This document shows, one piece after another, positions 30,423-38,845 of a DNA stretch of 46,501 nt; position 1 is the first letter of the stretch; each line of letters opens with the position of its first letter. A model generated the notes under the pieces. It was not told the DNA's origin. It was given only the letters and a program-made list of their open reading frames with translations, and did not search any database. Origin of the DNA: Enterococcus canintestini (GTDB taxonomy: Bacteria > Bacillota > Bacilli > Lactobacillales > Enterococcaceae); NCBI RefSeq assembly GCF_001885735.1, contig NZ_JXKG01000009.1, forward strand, positions 40,990 to 87,490, given 5' to 3'. The translations under genes were made by a program, and so were the position numbers.

Positions 30423-30962
30423 ATGGGAAAAGTCGTTTTTTACGGAGCAATAAGTTTGGATGGCTATTTGGCAGATGATAATGATAATTTGCAGTGGTTA
30501 TTTGATACGGATTTAGCTGGAATATCGACGTATAAAGATTTTGAGGAAAAAGTTGCAGCAGTAGTAATGGGACGAGTGACTTATGATGAGGTAATCGGAC
30601 TACTAAAAGGAGAACCCTTATATCCTCAGAAACAAAAAATTATTTTTTCCCGCACACGAACTGATGAAATTCAGGAAGGCTATTTTACCCCTCAAGATCC
30701 TATTAAAGTCATTGGGGATTTAAAAAAGCAAGTTAAAGGTTACATTTGGATTGTTGGTGGTGGAAAACTTTTGACACATTTAATGGAAGCTAACTTACTA
30801 GATGAATACTGGATTCAAATTGCTCCAGTGCTATTGGGCAGTGGCAAACGATTATTTCCAAAGGGGGATTATCAACAGCGTTTGACTTTTGTTGATAGCA
30901 CAACGATGGGGGAAATGGTAGAACTTCATTATCGCAAAAAAAATGGAATAAAGAAGGTATAA
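30423..30962 (+). CDS. RibD/DHFR-like reductase family protein
   Basis: This 179-aa protein belongs to the RibD C-terminal/dihydrofolate reductase-like superfamily (YyaP/YwjB type). It has the N-terminal VVFYGAISLDGYLA, the VVMGRVTYDE block and the IWIVGGGKLLTHLM nucleotide-binding segment. The reaction and substrate are unknown. The ATG at 30423 has AAAGGAGG six bases upstream. Only two bases separate it from the hydrolase gene, so they form a two-gene operon. Confidence 0.8.
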   Translation: MGKVVFYGAISLDGYLADDNDNLQWLFDTDLAGISTYKDFEEKVAAVVMGRVTYDEVIGLLKGEPLYPQKQKIIFSRTRTDEIQEGYFTPQDPIKVIGDLKKQVKGYIWIVGGGKLLTHLMEANLLDEYWIQIAPVLLGSGKRLFPKGDYQQRLTFVDSTTMGEMVELHYRKKNGIKKV

Positions 30963-30964
30963 AT

Positions 30965-31723
30965 GTGAAAAAATGGCGTTGGTGGCAAAAAATGTTGCTG
31001 GGAATTTTGGTTGTTTTTCTGTTTGTGACTGCAGGTGGTAGCTTATATCTAAAAGAGAATACGTATGAGCCAAGTAAAGCTGCTACGGTAATTAAACCTA
31101 CAAAAGCGACAAAAGATTATGAGCTTTTTGTCAGTTCACAGCCAAATAAAAATGAAGAGCAAACCAATCTTATCTTTTATCCCGGTGCTTTAGTGGCACC
31201 TGCTAGTTATCGTATTTGGGCACAAGCAGTAGCAGATGCAGGTTATTCGGTTTATGTATTGAAGTTGCCGTTAAATTTAGCAGTACTTGCGCCAAATAAG
31301 GCGGATGTTGTTCTAGGGAAAAATGCCAAAGCGAAAAATGCCAAAGCAAAAAATATTTTGGTAGGCCACTCATTAGGTGGGGTAATGGCTAGTCGATATG
31401 GGCAAAATCATCAAAAGGAAATTGCCGGTATGATTTTTTTAGCTAGTTATCCTGATGAAAAAGGTTCGCTTAAAAAAGTGAATATTCCCGTCTTATCTAT
31501 TACTGCAAGTCAGGATCAGGTTTTAAATAAAACCCAATATCAAAAATCAAAAGCTTATTTGCCAGATAATACTACTTTTTTAGAAATTAAAGGTGGTAAT
31601 CATGCTGGTTTTGGCAGTTATGGTGCACAAAAAGGCGATGGTAAAGCTACAATTTCTAATTCACAACAACAAAAAGAGCTGAGTGAGGCTATCATTAATT
31701 GGTTAAAGAAAATCAAGTCGTAA
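30965..31723 (+). CDS. Membrane-anchored alpha/beta hydrolase
   Basis: This 252-aa protein starts at GTG 30965 (GAAGG about 8 bases upstream) and has an N-terminal membrane helix (about 9-28), then an alpha/beta hydrolase fold. The nucleophile elbow is GHSLGG (Ser136), with Asp184 in SQDQVLN and His213 in GNHAGFG, a full triad. The active site is probably outside the membrane. Substrate unknown. Residues 118-128 carry a duplicated NAKAK, encoded by a 15-bp tandem repeat (31319-31348). It is cotranscribed with the reductase gene. Confidence 0.82.
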   Translation: MKKWRWWQKMLLGILVVFLFVTAGGSLYLKENTYEPSKAATVIKPTKATKDYELFVSSQPNKNEEQTNLIFYPGALVAPASYRIWAQAVADAGYSVYVLKLPLNLAVLAPNKADVVLGKNAKAKNAKAKNILVGHSLGGVMASRYGQNHQKEIAGMIFLASYPDEKGSLKKVNIPVLSITASQDQVLNKTQYQKSKAYLPDNTTFLEIKGGNHAGFGSYGAQKGDGKATISNSQQQKELSEAIINWLKKIKS

Positions 31724-32113
31724 AAGCTGCTTGCAATTTAACAACTAAAAAACTCATAAAGCAATCTGCTAGTATCGTTTTACTGGAATGTTTAAAGACT
31801 AAACATTGTTCTTTTCTTTTACTTTAAATTGAAAACGTTATTTCAAATAAAGTTATGAAGAAATGATGAATTTTTTACGTTTGAAAATTAGGTGGAGGTG
31901 CCAAAAAATAAAAAAATAATTTTCATTATAAGATAAACGCTGCTGGATAAGCTGTTTGACCTGTTAGAATAACGTTTTTCTTATAAAAAAATCTATGAAA
32001 ATTATTATGCAAAATGCTTGCAATTACCAAAAATGGGTGTATAATGACACATTGTCACATGACATGGCGTCATTTATTTAAAGTGAAAATTTTTAAAGTA
32101 AGGAGGAGAGATC
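31724..32113 (+). other. Gap before the TetR gene
   Basis: This 390-base gap has no ORF with a ribosome site. Its right end holds the TetR promoter and operator (32018-32074). A loose cre-like palindrome, TGAAAACGTTATTTCA, sits at 31830-31845. No terminator for the hydrolase gene was recognised. Confidence 0.5.
32018..32074 (+). promoter_or_regulatory. Promoter and palindromic operator of the tetR-ABC operon
   Basis: TTGCAA (32018-32023), 16-base spacer, TATAAT (32040-32045). Overlapping the -10 is a 32-base dyad at 32043-32074. Its left half is ATGACACATTGTCA and its right half is TGACATGGCGTCAT, so TGAC/GTCA elements repeat symmetrically around 32058/32059. A TetR dimer pair bound here would block the promoter, so autoregulation is likely. 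Confidence 0.82.
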
Positions 32114-32800
32114 ATGCCAAAGGAAACCTTTTTTCATCTGACTAAAGAAAAGCAGCAACGGATTATGAAAGCTGCGAAAAAAGAGTTTTCCAGAGTACCT
32201 TTAGGGGACGCGTCTATTGCTCAAATTATTAAGGATGCCGGTATTCCTCGTGGCAGTTTTTATCAGTATTTTGAAGATAAAGAAGATCTTTATTATTACT
32301 ATTTTCAAAGTATGCGAAGAGATAGCCAGCAAGAACTCAATAATGCAATGGAAGAAGCACAAGGGCAACTTTTTGATGGTTTTGAAATTTACTTTACTAA
32401 AATGGTCAAAGAAGTGTTACATGGAGAAAACGCAGCGTTTTACAAAAATTTATTTATGAATATGGACTATCGTTCTTTTCATAAAGTTGCGCCTCACCTA
32501 GGTAAGCAACAGGCACCACCACTTCATGCTACTGATGCCAGACAAGAACATCGGAAGAGTATGCAGGCGTTTTATAACATGATTGATCTAACGACTTTAA
32601 AAGTTCAAAATCAAAAAGAGTTGAAAATTTTAGTCAAAATGTTGATGCACGTCGTTTTTTCTACGGTTGCAGAAGGCTATCGTCATCTGGTAGGACAAGA
32701 TGATTTTGATATGGAAGAAGCTTTATACGATTTTTCATTAAAGCTTAACTGGCTAAAAAGCGGTGCTACTAAATCTGAAGAAGAAAAATCTAATATGTAA
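32114..32800 (+). CDS. TetR-family transcriptional regulator
   Basis: This 228-aa protein has an N-terminal TetR helix-turn-helix: SIAQIIKDAGIPRGSFYQYF (about 35-54), followed by a diverged ligand-binding domain. AGGAGG precedes the ATG. It is the first gene of an operon with two ABC exporter subunits, and a strong palindrome lies on the promoter. Most likely it represses its own operon and is released by an exporter substrate; the inducer is unknown. Confidence 0.9.
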   Translation: MPKETFFHLTKEKQQRIMKAAKKEFSRVPLGDASIAQIIKDAGIPRGSFYQYFEDKEDLYYYYFQSMRRDSQQELNNAMEEAQGQLFDGFEIYFTKMVKEVLHGENAAFYKNLFMNMDYRSFHKVAPHLGKQQAPPLHATDARQEHRKSMQAFYNMIDLTTLKVQNQKELKILVKMLMHVVFSTVAEGYRHLVGQDDFDMEEALYDFSLKLNWLKSGATKSEEEKSNM

Positions 32801-32814
32801 GGAAGGTTGCAGAC

Positions 32815-35205
32815 GTGAAATTATTTAAATATCTAGGCAAATACTGGTATGCAATCCTAGCGGCACTGGTACTCTTAGGAATTCAAGCGCATAGTGATTT
32901 GACATTACCAAGCATTACGTCAGACATCGTGGACGTAGGAATTCAACAAGGCGGTTTGGAAAATCCAACCCCAGAAACAATTCGAAAATCTACGCTTTCA
33001 GCAGTTGAACTTTTTATGACTGATGCTGAAAAAGATACGATTAAAGAAAACTATAAAGCCGGCACTAAAACAGTGGATGGCAAAAAAGTTGAGGTATATA
33101 ACCTCAATTTACAAAAAGGGATGACCAAAGAAAAGCTAGCGAAAATTTTTGAATTACCAATGATGATGCTCGCTTCTTCTCAGGCCAAAGATTCAAAAGA
33201 CGGCAATGCCGCCAAAGAAATTTTAGATACCTATCAAAAACTAGGTACAGATGGTAAAAAAGCACAAGAATTAGGTGCACAGGCTAAATCGTTAGGCGAA
33301 CAAGCCCAAACTGCAGCAACAGAGGCCCAAACAGCAGCGGCAGCTGGCGACATGGCAACAGCGCAAACAAAAGGTGCACAAGCGCAACAACTCGCTGATG
33401 AAGCAAAAGAAAAAGGTGCACAAGCGCAAAAAATTGGCGATGAATTGCAAAAGACCAATGATGCGATGCCTGAAAAAGTAGCAGCAGCGAGAAAAGAAAC
33501 GAAAGCTGAACTGGGTGACATGGGTGAAGATTCCATGAAAACAGTTGGTGTCCAATTAACATTAGCTGAATATAAAGCATTAAACAAAGACACAAAACAA
33601 ATTCAAACTGATTATATGGTGAAAAAAGGAACACAGATGATTATCTTAACTTTAATTTCAGCAGCGGCTGCTATTTTAGTTGGTTTAATTGCTTCTTTAG
33701 TTTCATCTTCTGTCGGTAAAAATTTACGGGTTGGACAATTCGATCAAATTTTAAAATTTTCCAATGCCGAGATGGAAAAATTCTCACCAGCTTCATTAAT
33801 CACTCGTAGTACTAATGATATTCAACAAATCCAAATGGGGTTAGTTATGACCATTCGTATGGTTTTATATGCTCCAATCTTAGGGCTTGGCGGGATTTAT
33901 GAAGTTTATAAAACAGGAACTGGCATGGGCTGGATCATCGGCGTTGCCGTTGGATTAGTTTTGATTTTAGTTTTGACATTACTTGGTTTTACGATGCCAA
34001 AATTCAAGAGCTTACAAAAATTAGTCGACCGCGTGAACTTGGTTTCTCGTGAAATTATCACTGGTTTACCTGTTATTCGTGCTTTCTCCCGTGAAAAATA
34101 TGAAGAAAAACGTTTTGACGGTGCCAATACTGATTTAATGAAAACACAAATGTTTGTTAACCGTTCAATGTCCATTATGATGCCAATTATGATGTTACTT
34201 ATGAATGGGATTTCTGTCTTAATCGTTTGGGTCGGCGGTCACAATATGGATGCCGGTCAATTACAAGTTGGGGATATGATGGCATTTATCACGTATACAA
34301 TGCAAATTGTCATGGCCTTTATGATGCTTTCAATGGTTTCAATTATTTTACCTCGTGCGAATGTTTCTGCTGGACGGGTAGATGAAATCTTAGAAACAAA
34401 ACCAACTATTACTGATCCAGACCAACCACAAGATGATCACGACTTTACTGGTGAAGTGAAATTTGAAGGTGTTACTTTCCATTATCCTGATGCAGAAGAA
34501 GATGTATTGCATCACTTGAATTTCACAGCTAAACCAGGTCAAACAACAGCCTTAATCGGTTCAACTGGTTCTGGTAAATCGACTGTTGTAAACTTAATTC
34601 CACGTTTGTTTGATGTTTCAACTGGTCGTATTACAATTGACGGTGTTGATATTCGTCAGATGAGTTTACACAAACTTCATGATTTAATTGGTTTTGTACC
34701 ACAAAAAGGGGTTTTATTCTCTGGTGATATTAAATCAAATATTAAATTTGGGAACGTCGATGGTATTTCAGATGAACAAATGAAAAAAGCGGCCATGATT
34801 GCTCAAGCAGAAGAATTCATTAATTCAAATGATGCAGGTTATGATCGTGCTATTTCTCAAGGCGGGACCAATGTTTCTGGTGGGCAAAAACAACGTTTGG
34901 CGATTGCGCGTGCGTTAGCCAAAGATCCAAAAATCTTAATTTTTGATGATTCTCTTTCTGCGTTAGATAATAAGACAGATGTCGCTTTACGACGAGCATT
35001 AGCCGAAAATGTTAAAGGTATTACGCAAATTATCGTAGCACAAAAAATTTCGACGATTTTACATGCCGATAACATTATTGTTTTAAATGAAGGTCGGATT
35101 GTTGCACAAGGTACTCACGAAGAATTGATGGAAACATCTGCTGTTTATCAAGAAATTGCTTCTTCACAATTGAGTAACGCTGAATTGGGCTTAGAAGCAG
35201 AATAG
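32815..35205 (+). CDS. Heterodimeric ABC exporter subunit 1 with degenerate ATPase site and large extracellular insert
   Basis: This 796-aa type IV exporter has a membrane domain and an ATPase domain. Walker A is GSTGSGKST (582-590) and the signature is VSGGQKQR. The catalytic Glu is Asp712 (ILIFDDSLSALD) and the H-loop His is Gln743 (VAQKIS), so its own ATP site is degenerate, as in BmrC/TM287-type subunits. Between the first helix and the next (about 275) lies an unusual insert (about 45-270) rich in Ala, Gln and Lys, with GAQAQ repeats. It starts at GTG 32815, with GGAAGG eight bases upstream. The partner is the next gene. Multidrug export is inference from the family. Confidence 0.9.
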   Translation: MKLFKYLGKYWYAILAALVLLGIQAHSDLTLPSITSDIVDVGIQQGGLENPTPETIRKSTLSAVELFMTDAEKDTIKENYKAGTKTVDGKKVEVYNLNLQKGMTKEKLAKIFELPMMMLASSQAKDSKDGNAAKEILDTYQKLGTDGKKAQELGAQAKSLGEQAQTAATEAQTAAAAGDMATAQTKGAQAQQLADEAKEKGAQAQKIGDELQKTNDAMPEKVAAARKETKAELGDMGEDSMKTVGVQLTLAEYKALNKDTKQIQTDYMVKKGTQMIILTLISAAAAILVGLIASLVSSSVGKNLRVGQFDQILKFSNAEMEKFSPASLITRSTNDIQQIQMGLVMTIRMVLYAPILGLGGIYEVYKTGTGMGWIIGVAVGLVLILVLTLLGFTMPKFKSLQKLVDRVNLVSREIITGLPVIRAFSREKYEEKRFDGANTDLMKTQMFVNRSMSIMMPIMMLLMNGISVLIVWVGGHNMDAGQLQVGDMMAFITYTMQIVMAFMMLSMVSIILPRANVSAGRVDEILETKPTITDPDQPQDDHDFTGEVKFEGVTFHYPDAEEDVLHHLNFTAKPGQTTALIGSTGSGKSTVVNLIPRLFDVSTGRITIDGVDIRQMSLHKLHDLIGFVPQKGVLFSGDIKSNIKFGNVDGISDEQMKKAAMIAQAEEFINSNDAGYDRAISQGGTNVSGGQKQRLAIARALAKDPKILIFDDSLSALDNKTDVALRRALAENVKGITQIIVAQKISTILHADNIIVLNEGRIVAQGTHEELMETSAVYQEIASSQLSNAELGLEAE

Positions 35206-35217
35206 GAGGCGAAGAAA

Positions 35218-37065
35218 ATGGCAGAAAATAAACAACAAACTCCCCGTGGCGGTCGTGGCCCAATGGGTGGCGGCATGGCCGGTGGCGAAAAAGCCAAAGA
35301 CTTTAAAGGCACCATTAAAAAATTAGTCTCCTATATGGCAGAATACAAGATTGCAGTCTTGTTTGTCATGATATTCGCAGCAGCGTCAACTGTTTTTAAT
35401 ATCTGGGGACCAAAAATCTTATCAAAAGCCATTACAGAATTATTCAATGGCTTAATCAAAAAATATCAAGGTACTGGTGGCATTAACTTCGATAAAATCG
35501 GTCAAATTCTACTCTTTATGTTGGGTTTGTATTTAGTCGCAGCACTCTTTGGTGTGATGCAAGGCTGGATCATGTCGACTGTTACTCAAAAGATTACTTA
35601 CCGGATGCGTAAAGAAATTACCGAAAAAATTAATCGGATGCCAATGAACTACTTTGAAAGCCGGACAACTGGTGAAGTTTTATCCCGTATCACTAATGAC
35701 GTGGATACTTTAGGTCAATCATTAAACCAATCTGTTACACAGTTAATTACTTCGACATTTACTATTGTCGGTGTAATTATCATGATGTTATCTATTTCTG
35801 TTCAAATGACGGGAATTTCAGTTTTGATTGTGCCAATTTCCTTGTTGTTAATTATGTTTGTCGTGAAATATTCACAAAAATATTTTGCTACCCAACAAAA
35901 ATATTTAGGTAAAATTAACGGTCAAGTAGAAGAAACTGTCGGTGGCTATAACATTGTTCATTTGTTTAACGATGAAGAAAATGCCATGAAAGAATTTAAA
36001 GAACAAAATGATATCTTATTCAAATCTGCTTGGAAATCACAATTTCTTTCAGGTTTGATGCAACCAATCATGAACTTTGTTGGTAACTTAGGTTATGTTG
36101 CAGTGGCGATTATTGGTGGGATTTTAGCTTACAACGGCACAATTACCGTTGGGGATATTCAAGCCTTCATTCAATATGTCCGCAACTTAACTCAACCAAT
36201 TGCGCAATTAGCGCAAGTTTCAAATATGTTGCAATCAATGGCAGCAGCAGCTGAACGTGTTTTTGAATTCTTAGGTGAAGATGAAGAGGCACAAACTGTT
36301 GAAAATCCAGTTAAAATCGGAAAAGTTAAAGGTGAAGTGGACTTTGAACACGTACACTTTGGCTATACACCAGATAAAATTATCATTAACGATTTTAGCA
36401 GCCATGTTGATCCAGGTCAGATGGTGGCAATCGTTGGGCCGACTGGTGCTGGTAAAACGACAATGGTTAAATTGTTAATGCGTTTTTATGACGTGAATTC
36501 TGGTGCTATTAAAATTGACGGTCATGATATTCGTGACTTTAACCGAGCTGATTTACGTCAAAACATCGGGATGGTTTTACAAGATACTTGGTTGTTCAAA
36601 GGAACCATTATGGACAACTTACGCTATGGTAATTTAGATGCAACTGATGAAGAAGTTTATGCCGCGGCCAAAGCTGCCCATGTGCATCACTTCATTGAAA
36701 CATTACCTGGTGGTTACAATATGGAACTTAATGAAGAGTCTTCCAACATCTCTCAAGGTCAAAAACAGTTGCTAACAATTGCGCGGGCAATTTTAGCAGA
36801 TAAACCGATCTTGATTTTGGATGAAGCGACATCTTCTGTTGATACACGGACGGAAGTCTTAATTCAAAATGCCATGAACAACTTAATGGCTGGCAGAACT
36901 TCTTTTGTTATTGCTCACCGCTTGTCAACGATTAAAGATGCCGACAAGATTCTTTATATGCAAGATGGGGATATTAAAGAACAAGGTACCCATGAAGAAT
37001 TATTAGCCAAAGGTGGTTACTATGCGCAACTTTACAATTCTCAATTTGAAGAGTTGGCAGGCTAA
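35218..37065 (+). CDS. Heterodimeric ABC exporter subunit 2 (consensus ATPase)
   Basis: This 615-aa partner subunit has a Gly-rich start (RGGRGPMGGGMAGG), six membrane helices, Walker A GPTGAGKTT, a normal Walker B glutamate (LILDEATSSVD) and a normal H-loop (IAHRLS). Its signature is NISQGQKQ, not LSGGQ. So the hydrolysing site is made of this subunit's Walker motifs and the other's signature, the usual asymmetric pair. AGGAGG precedes the ATG, 12 bases after subunit 1. Resembles BmrD/LmrD/EfrD-type subunits; substrates unknown. Confidence 0.92.
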   Translation: MAENKQQTPRGGRGPMGGGMAGGEKAKDFKGTIKKLVSYMAEYKIAVLFVMIFAAASTVFNIWGPKILSKAITELFNGLIKKYQGTGGINFDKIGQILLFMLGLYLVAALFGVMQGWIMSTVTQKITYRMRKEITEKINRMPMNYFESRTTGEVLSRITNDVDTLGQSLNQSVTQLITSTFTIVGVIIMMLSISVQMTGISVLIVPISLLLIMFVVKYSQKYFATQQKYLGKINGQVEETVGGYNIVHLFNDEENAMKEFKEQNDILFKSAWKSQFLSGLMQPIMNFVGNLGYVAVAIIGGILAYNGTITVGDIQAFIQYVRNLTQPIAQLAQVSNMLQSMAAAAERVFEFLGEDEEAQTVENPVKIGKVKGEVDFEHVHFGYTPDKIIINDFSSHVDPGQMVAIVGPTGAGKTTMVKLLMRFYDVNSGAIKIDGHDIRDFNRADLRQNIGMVLQDTWLFKGTIMDNLRYGNLDATDEEVYAAAKAAHVHHFIETLPGGYNMELNEESSNISQGQKQLLTIARAILADKPILILDEATSSVDTRTEVLIQNAMNNLMAGRTSFVIAHRLSTIKDADKILYMQDGDIKEQGTHEELLAKGGYYAQLYNSQFEELAG

Positions 37066-37081
37066 AAATTAATACTAGTTG

Positions 37082-37133
37082 CGGCTCATACTTTGAAATA
37101 ACTTTCAAAGTATGAGCCGTTTTTTTTGTTTAA
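37082..37133 (+). terminator. Terminator of the tetR-ABC operon
   Basis: CGGCTCATACTTTGAAA (37082-37098) pairs perfectly with TTTCAAAGTATGAGCCG (37103-37119), then T8. Confidence 0.95.
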
Positions 37134-37260
37134 TGAAAAAGTATTTTAAGCAGCCAGAACATGTCCTATAAAGCTGCTGAATTTCACGACAACTCGCCAG
37201 CCAAATAGTAGTAGCTAGTTTAAGAAAAATTTAGTAAGTCTATGCTATACTAAAAACAAG

Positions 37261-37358
37261 CTATCAAGAGAAGCTAAGAGAACAGGCTCTATGACGCTTC
37301 AGCAACCTGTCCATGACATCCATGACAAGGTGCTCCATCCTGCCAAAAGGAAAGATAG
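37261..37358 (+). promoter_or_regulatory. SAM-I (S-box) riboswitch
   Basis: The conserved S-box pieces occur in order: CTATCAAGAG (P1 5' strand), P2 GAAGC (37270-37274) with GCTTC (37296-37300), GGCTCTATGA, CAGCAACC, AAGGTGC, and GAAAGATAG, with P1 closing CTATC/GATAG. The pseudoknot is present as CAGG (37283-37286) with CCTG (37339-37342), a covarying version of the usual pair. The ribosome site GGGGG (37358-37362) starts in the last base of P1, and no terminator follows, so control is probably at translation. A TGC-TATACT extended -10 is at 37243-37251. SAM should lower expression of the gene downstream. Confidence 0.88.
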
Positions 37359-37369
37359 GGGGAAATAAG

Positions 37370-37702
37370 ATGAAAAAAAGATTTACCGGTGACTATGCAC
37401 TTTATTTGCGCTTTTTAGTTCGTGGTGGCCCTAGAAGTTTTGCCGAAGCCATGGCATACCATCATGTTAAGGGGAAATTTCAGCATTTGACCATTTCAAA
37501 AGAAGATTTAGCTGCTATGAAAGTGCAAATGGAAGAAGAGAAAAAAGAATCCGAAGAAAATCTGCGGAAGCTTATTCGCTCACTGTCACAAGGTAGAGTG
37601 ATTAAAGGGAACTTTCCAGCGCCGACTACAAAACAAGAAAAACTGCATCACGAAAAGCCAATACCTGATAATGTGGTGGCTTTTCGAAAAAGAAAATCAT
37701 AA
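37370..37702 (+). CDS. Unknown 110-aa protein under SAM riboswitch control
   Basis: The start is ATG 37370, with GGGGG seven bases upstream; the open frame running back to 37313 crosses the riboswitch and is not real. The protein is basic. It begins MKKRFTGDYALYLRFLVRGG, has a charged helix (EDLAAMKVQMEEEKKESEEN) in the middle and a Pro/Lys-rich tail. No domain, signal or membrane segment was recognised. It is a single-gene unit with a terminator after it. The riboswitch suggests a role in methionine or SAM metabolism, or its stress response; no function is claimed. Confidence 0.8.
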   Translation: MKKRFTGDYALYLRFLVRGGPRSFAEAMAYHHVKGKFQHLTISKEDLAAMKVQMEEEKKESEENLRKLIRSLSQGRVIKGNFPAPTTKQEKLHHEKPIPDNVVAFRKRKS

Positions 37703-37710
37703 AGAATAAA

Positions 37711-37806
37711 AAGTTCAAAAAGACCAGTGTGATCTCTTCCAAAAGTTAGCTTTTCAGCCAATTTTTGGAAGGTGTTTCACCCAGGCTAGTCTTTTTGAAC
37801 TTTTTT
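37711..37806. terminator. Bidirectional terminator between the 110-aa gene and mleR
   Basis: AAGTTCAAAAAGAC (37711-37724) pairs with GTCTTTTTGAACTT (37789-37802), flanked by T on one side and A on the other. Inside it, a second stem TTCCAAAA (37737-37744) pairs with TTTTGGAA. The outer arm overlaps the last codons of mleR. Confidence 0.85.
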
Positions 37807-38697
37807 TATTTCATCTTTGGTGACGATTTGACGAATTAATTCGAGTAGCTTTTCCATTATTGGCGGTAAAATGCTGCTATTGCGATAGACAAGGGAAATG
37901 AGAAATTGAGGTTGATTATTATCGGTCAAATCCAAGGTAACTAAATTATCATCTGAATTAATGGCCAATTCCGCTAAAAAGCCGACTCCCATGCCAGACT
38001 TAATCATGCCTTTTAAAATATCTAAATCATCACTTTGATAAATGACTTGTGGATCCAAATTATTTTGCTGACTGAGACGTAAAAAAGCATGGTGATGGAC
38101 ATATTGCTCACTTAACAATAAAAATTTCTCTGTCGCCAGCTTTCCAAAGGCCACTTCTTTTTGGTGTGCCAGGGGATGATTTTTAGCTACTACAATTTTG
38201 AATTTCTTTTTCGTTAAAATTTCAGCAGATAAAGATTCAACTTGAATCGGATCTAATGAGCCGATGAGACCAACATCCAATCTACCAAGTTTGACTTGAC
38301 GTAGCAAATTCTCTGAACCTTCCCGCCGAATGATTAAATGGGGTAAAATATCTGCTTTTAGCAATTGAGGAGATAACTTGGGAAAATAATAATTACCAAT
38401 AATAGGAGGTAGCCCTAATGGTAGTTTTTTGATTGTTAAATGACTGATTTCTTCTTTGGCAATCCGTAACTCCCGTAAAATTGTATTGACGTGCTGTAGA
38501 AATTGGCGGCCAGCACTGGTCAATGCGACATTTTTATGTGCTTGACTACGGTTGACTAAGGGAATATTTAATTCCGTTTCTAATCGTTTTATAGCATAAG
38601 TAATAGTTGGTTGGCTCACATGATAAAATGCGGCAACCTTTGAATAGCTTTTTTCTAAGGCAAGACGTTGAAAGTATTCTAAATCACGAATATTCAT
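37786..38697 (-). CDS. mleR: LysR-family regulator of malolactic genes (MleR)
   Basis: This 303-aa protein has a LysR N-terminal helix-turn-helix (about 18-37: SKVAAFYHVSQPTITYAIKR) and a periplasmic-binding-like effector domain. It is divergent from mleA with 148 bases between, the standard LysR layout. AGGAGG lies upstream of the ATG. By analogy with Lactococcus MleR it activates mleA-mleP in response to malate; that is inference. Confidence 0.87.
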   Translation of the reverse strand: MNIRDLEYFQRLALEKSYSKVAAFYHVSQPTITYAIKRLETELNIPLVNRSQAHKNVALTSAGRQFLQHVNTILRELRIAKEEISHLTIKKLPLGLPPIIGNYYFPKLSPQLLKADILPHLIIRREGSENLLRQVKLGRLDVGLIGSLDPIQVESLSAEILTKKKFKIVVAKNHPLAHQKEVAFGKLATEKFLLLSEQYVHHHAFLRLSQQNNLDPQVIYQSDDLDILKGMIKSGMGVGFLAELAINSDDNLVTLDLTDNNQPQFLISLVYRNSSILPPIMEKLLELIRQIVTKDEIKKVQKD

Positions 38698-38747
38698 CTA
38701 AGACCTCCTATTTGACGTATGTAAATAAATACCTGTATCCTTTTCAT

Positions 38748-38762
38748 ATAAACAATATTTAT
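38748..38762. promoter_or_regulatory. LysR-type T-N11-A box in the mleR-mleA gap
   Basis: ATAAACAATATTTAT is a perfect 5-base inverted repeat (ATAAA/TTTAT) containing T (38749), N11, A (38761). Its place in the divergent gap is where MleR would bind. Confidence 0.6.
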
Positions 38763-38776
38763 CATAACGTTTCTTT

Positions 38777-38806
38777 TTGACTATAACAAGTGGCAGGAAC
38801 TATTCT
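38777..38806 (+). promoter_or_regulatory. Putative mleA promoter
   Basis: TTGACT (38777-38782), 18-base spacer, TATTCT (38801-38806). The -10 is imperfect, as expected of an activator-dependent promoter. Confidence 0.55.
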
Positions 38807-38845
38807 AATTGTTGTAAAGGATATGAAAAATAGGAGGAAGATAGT

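Noticed and set aside
31830-31845. CcpA cre site TGAAAACGTTATTTCA
   Set aside because: It is two bases longer than the cre spacing and lies far from any promoter; too weak to claim.
33234-33634. Three long minus-strand ORFs opposite the exporter insert
   Set aside because: They are shadows of the Ala/Gln-rich coding repeat, which leaves the other frames open; none has a ribosome site.
37313-37369. Upstream extension of the 110-aa gene
   Set aside because: These codons lie inside the S-box aptamer, and the proper ribosome site is at 37358-37362.
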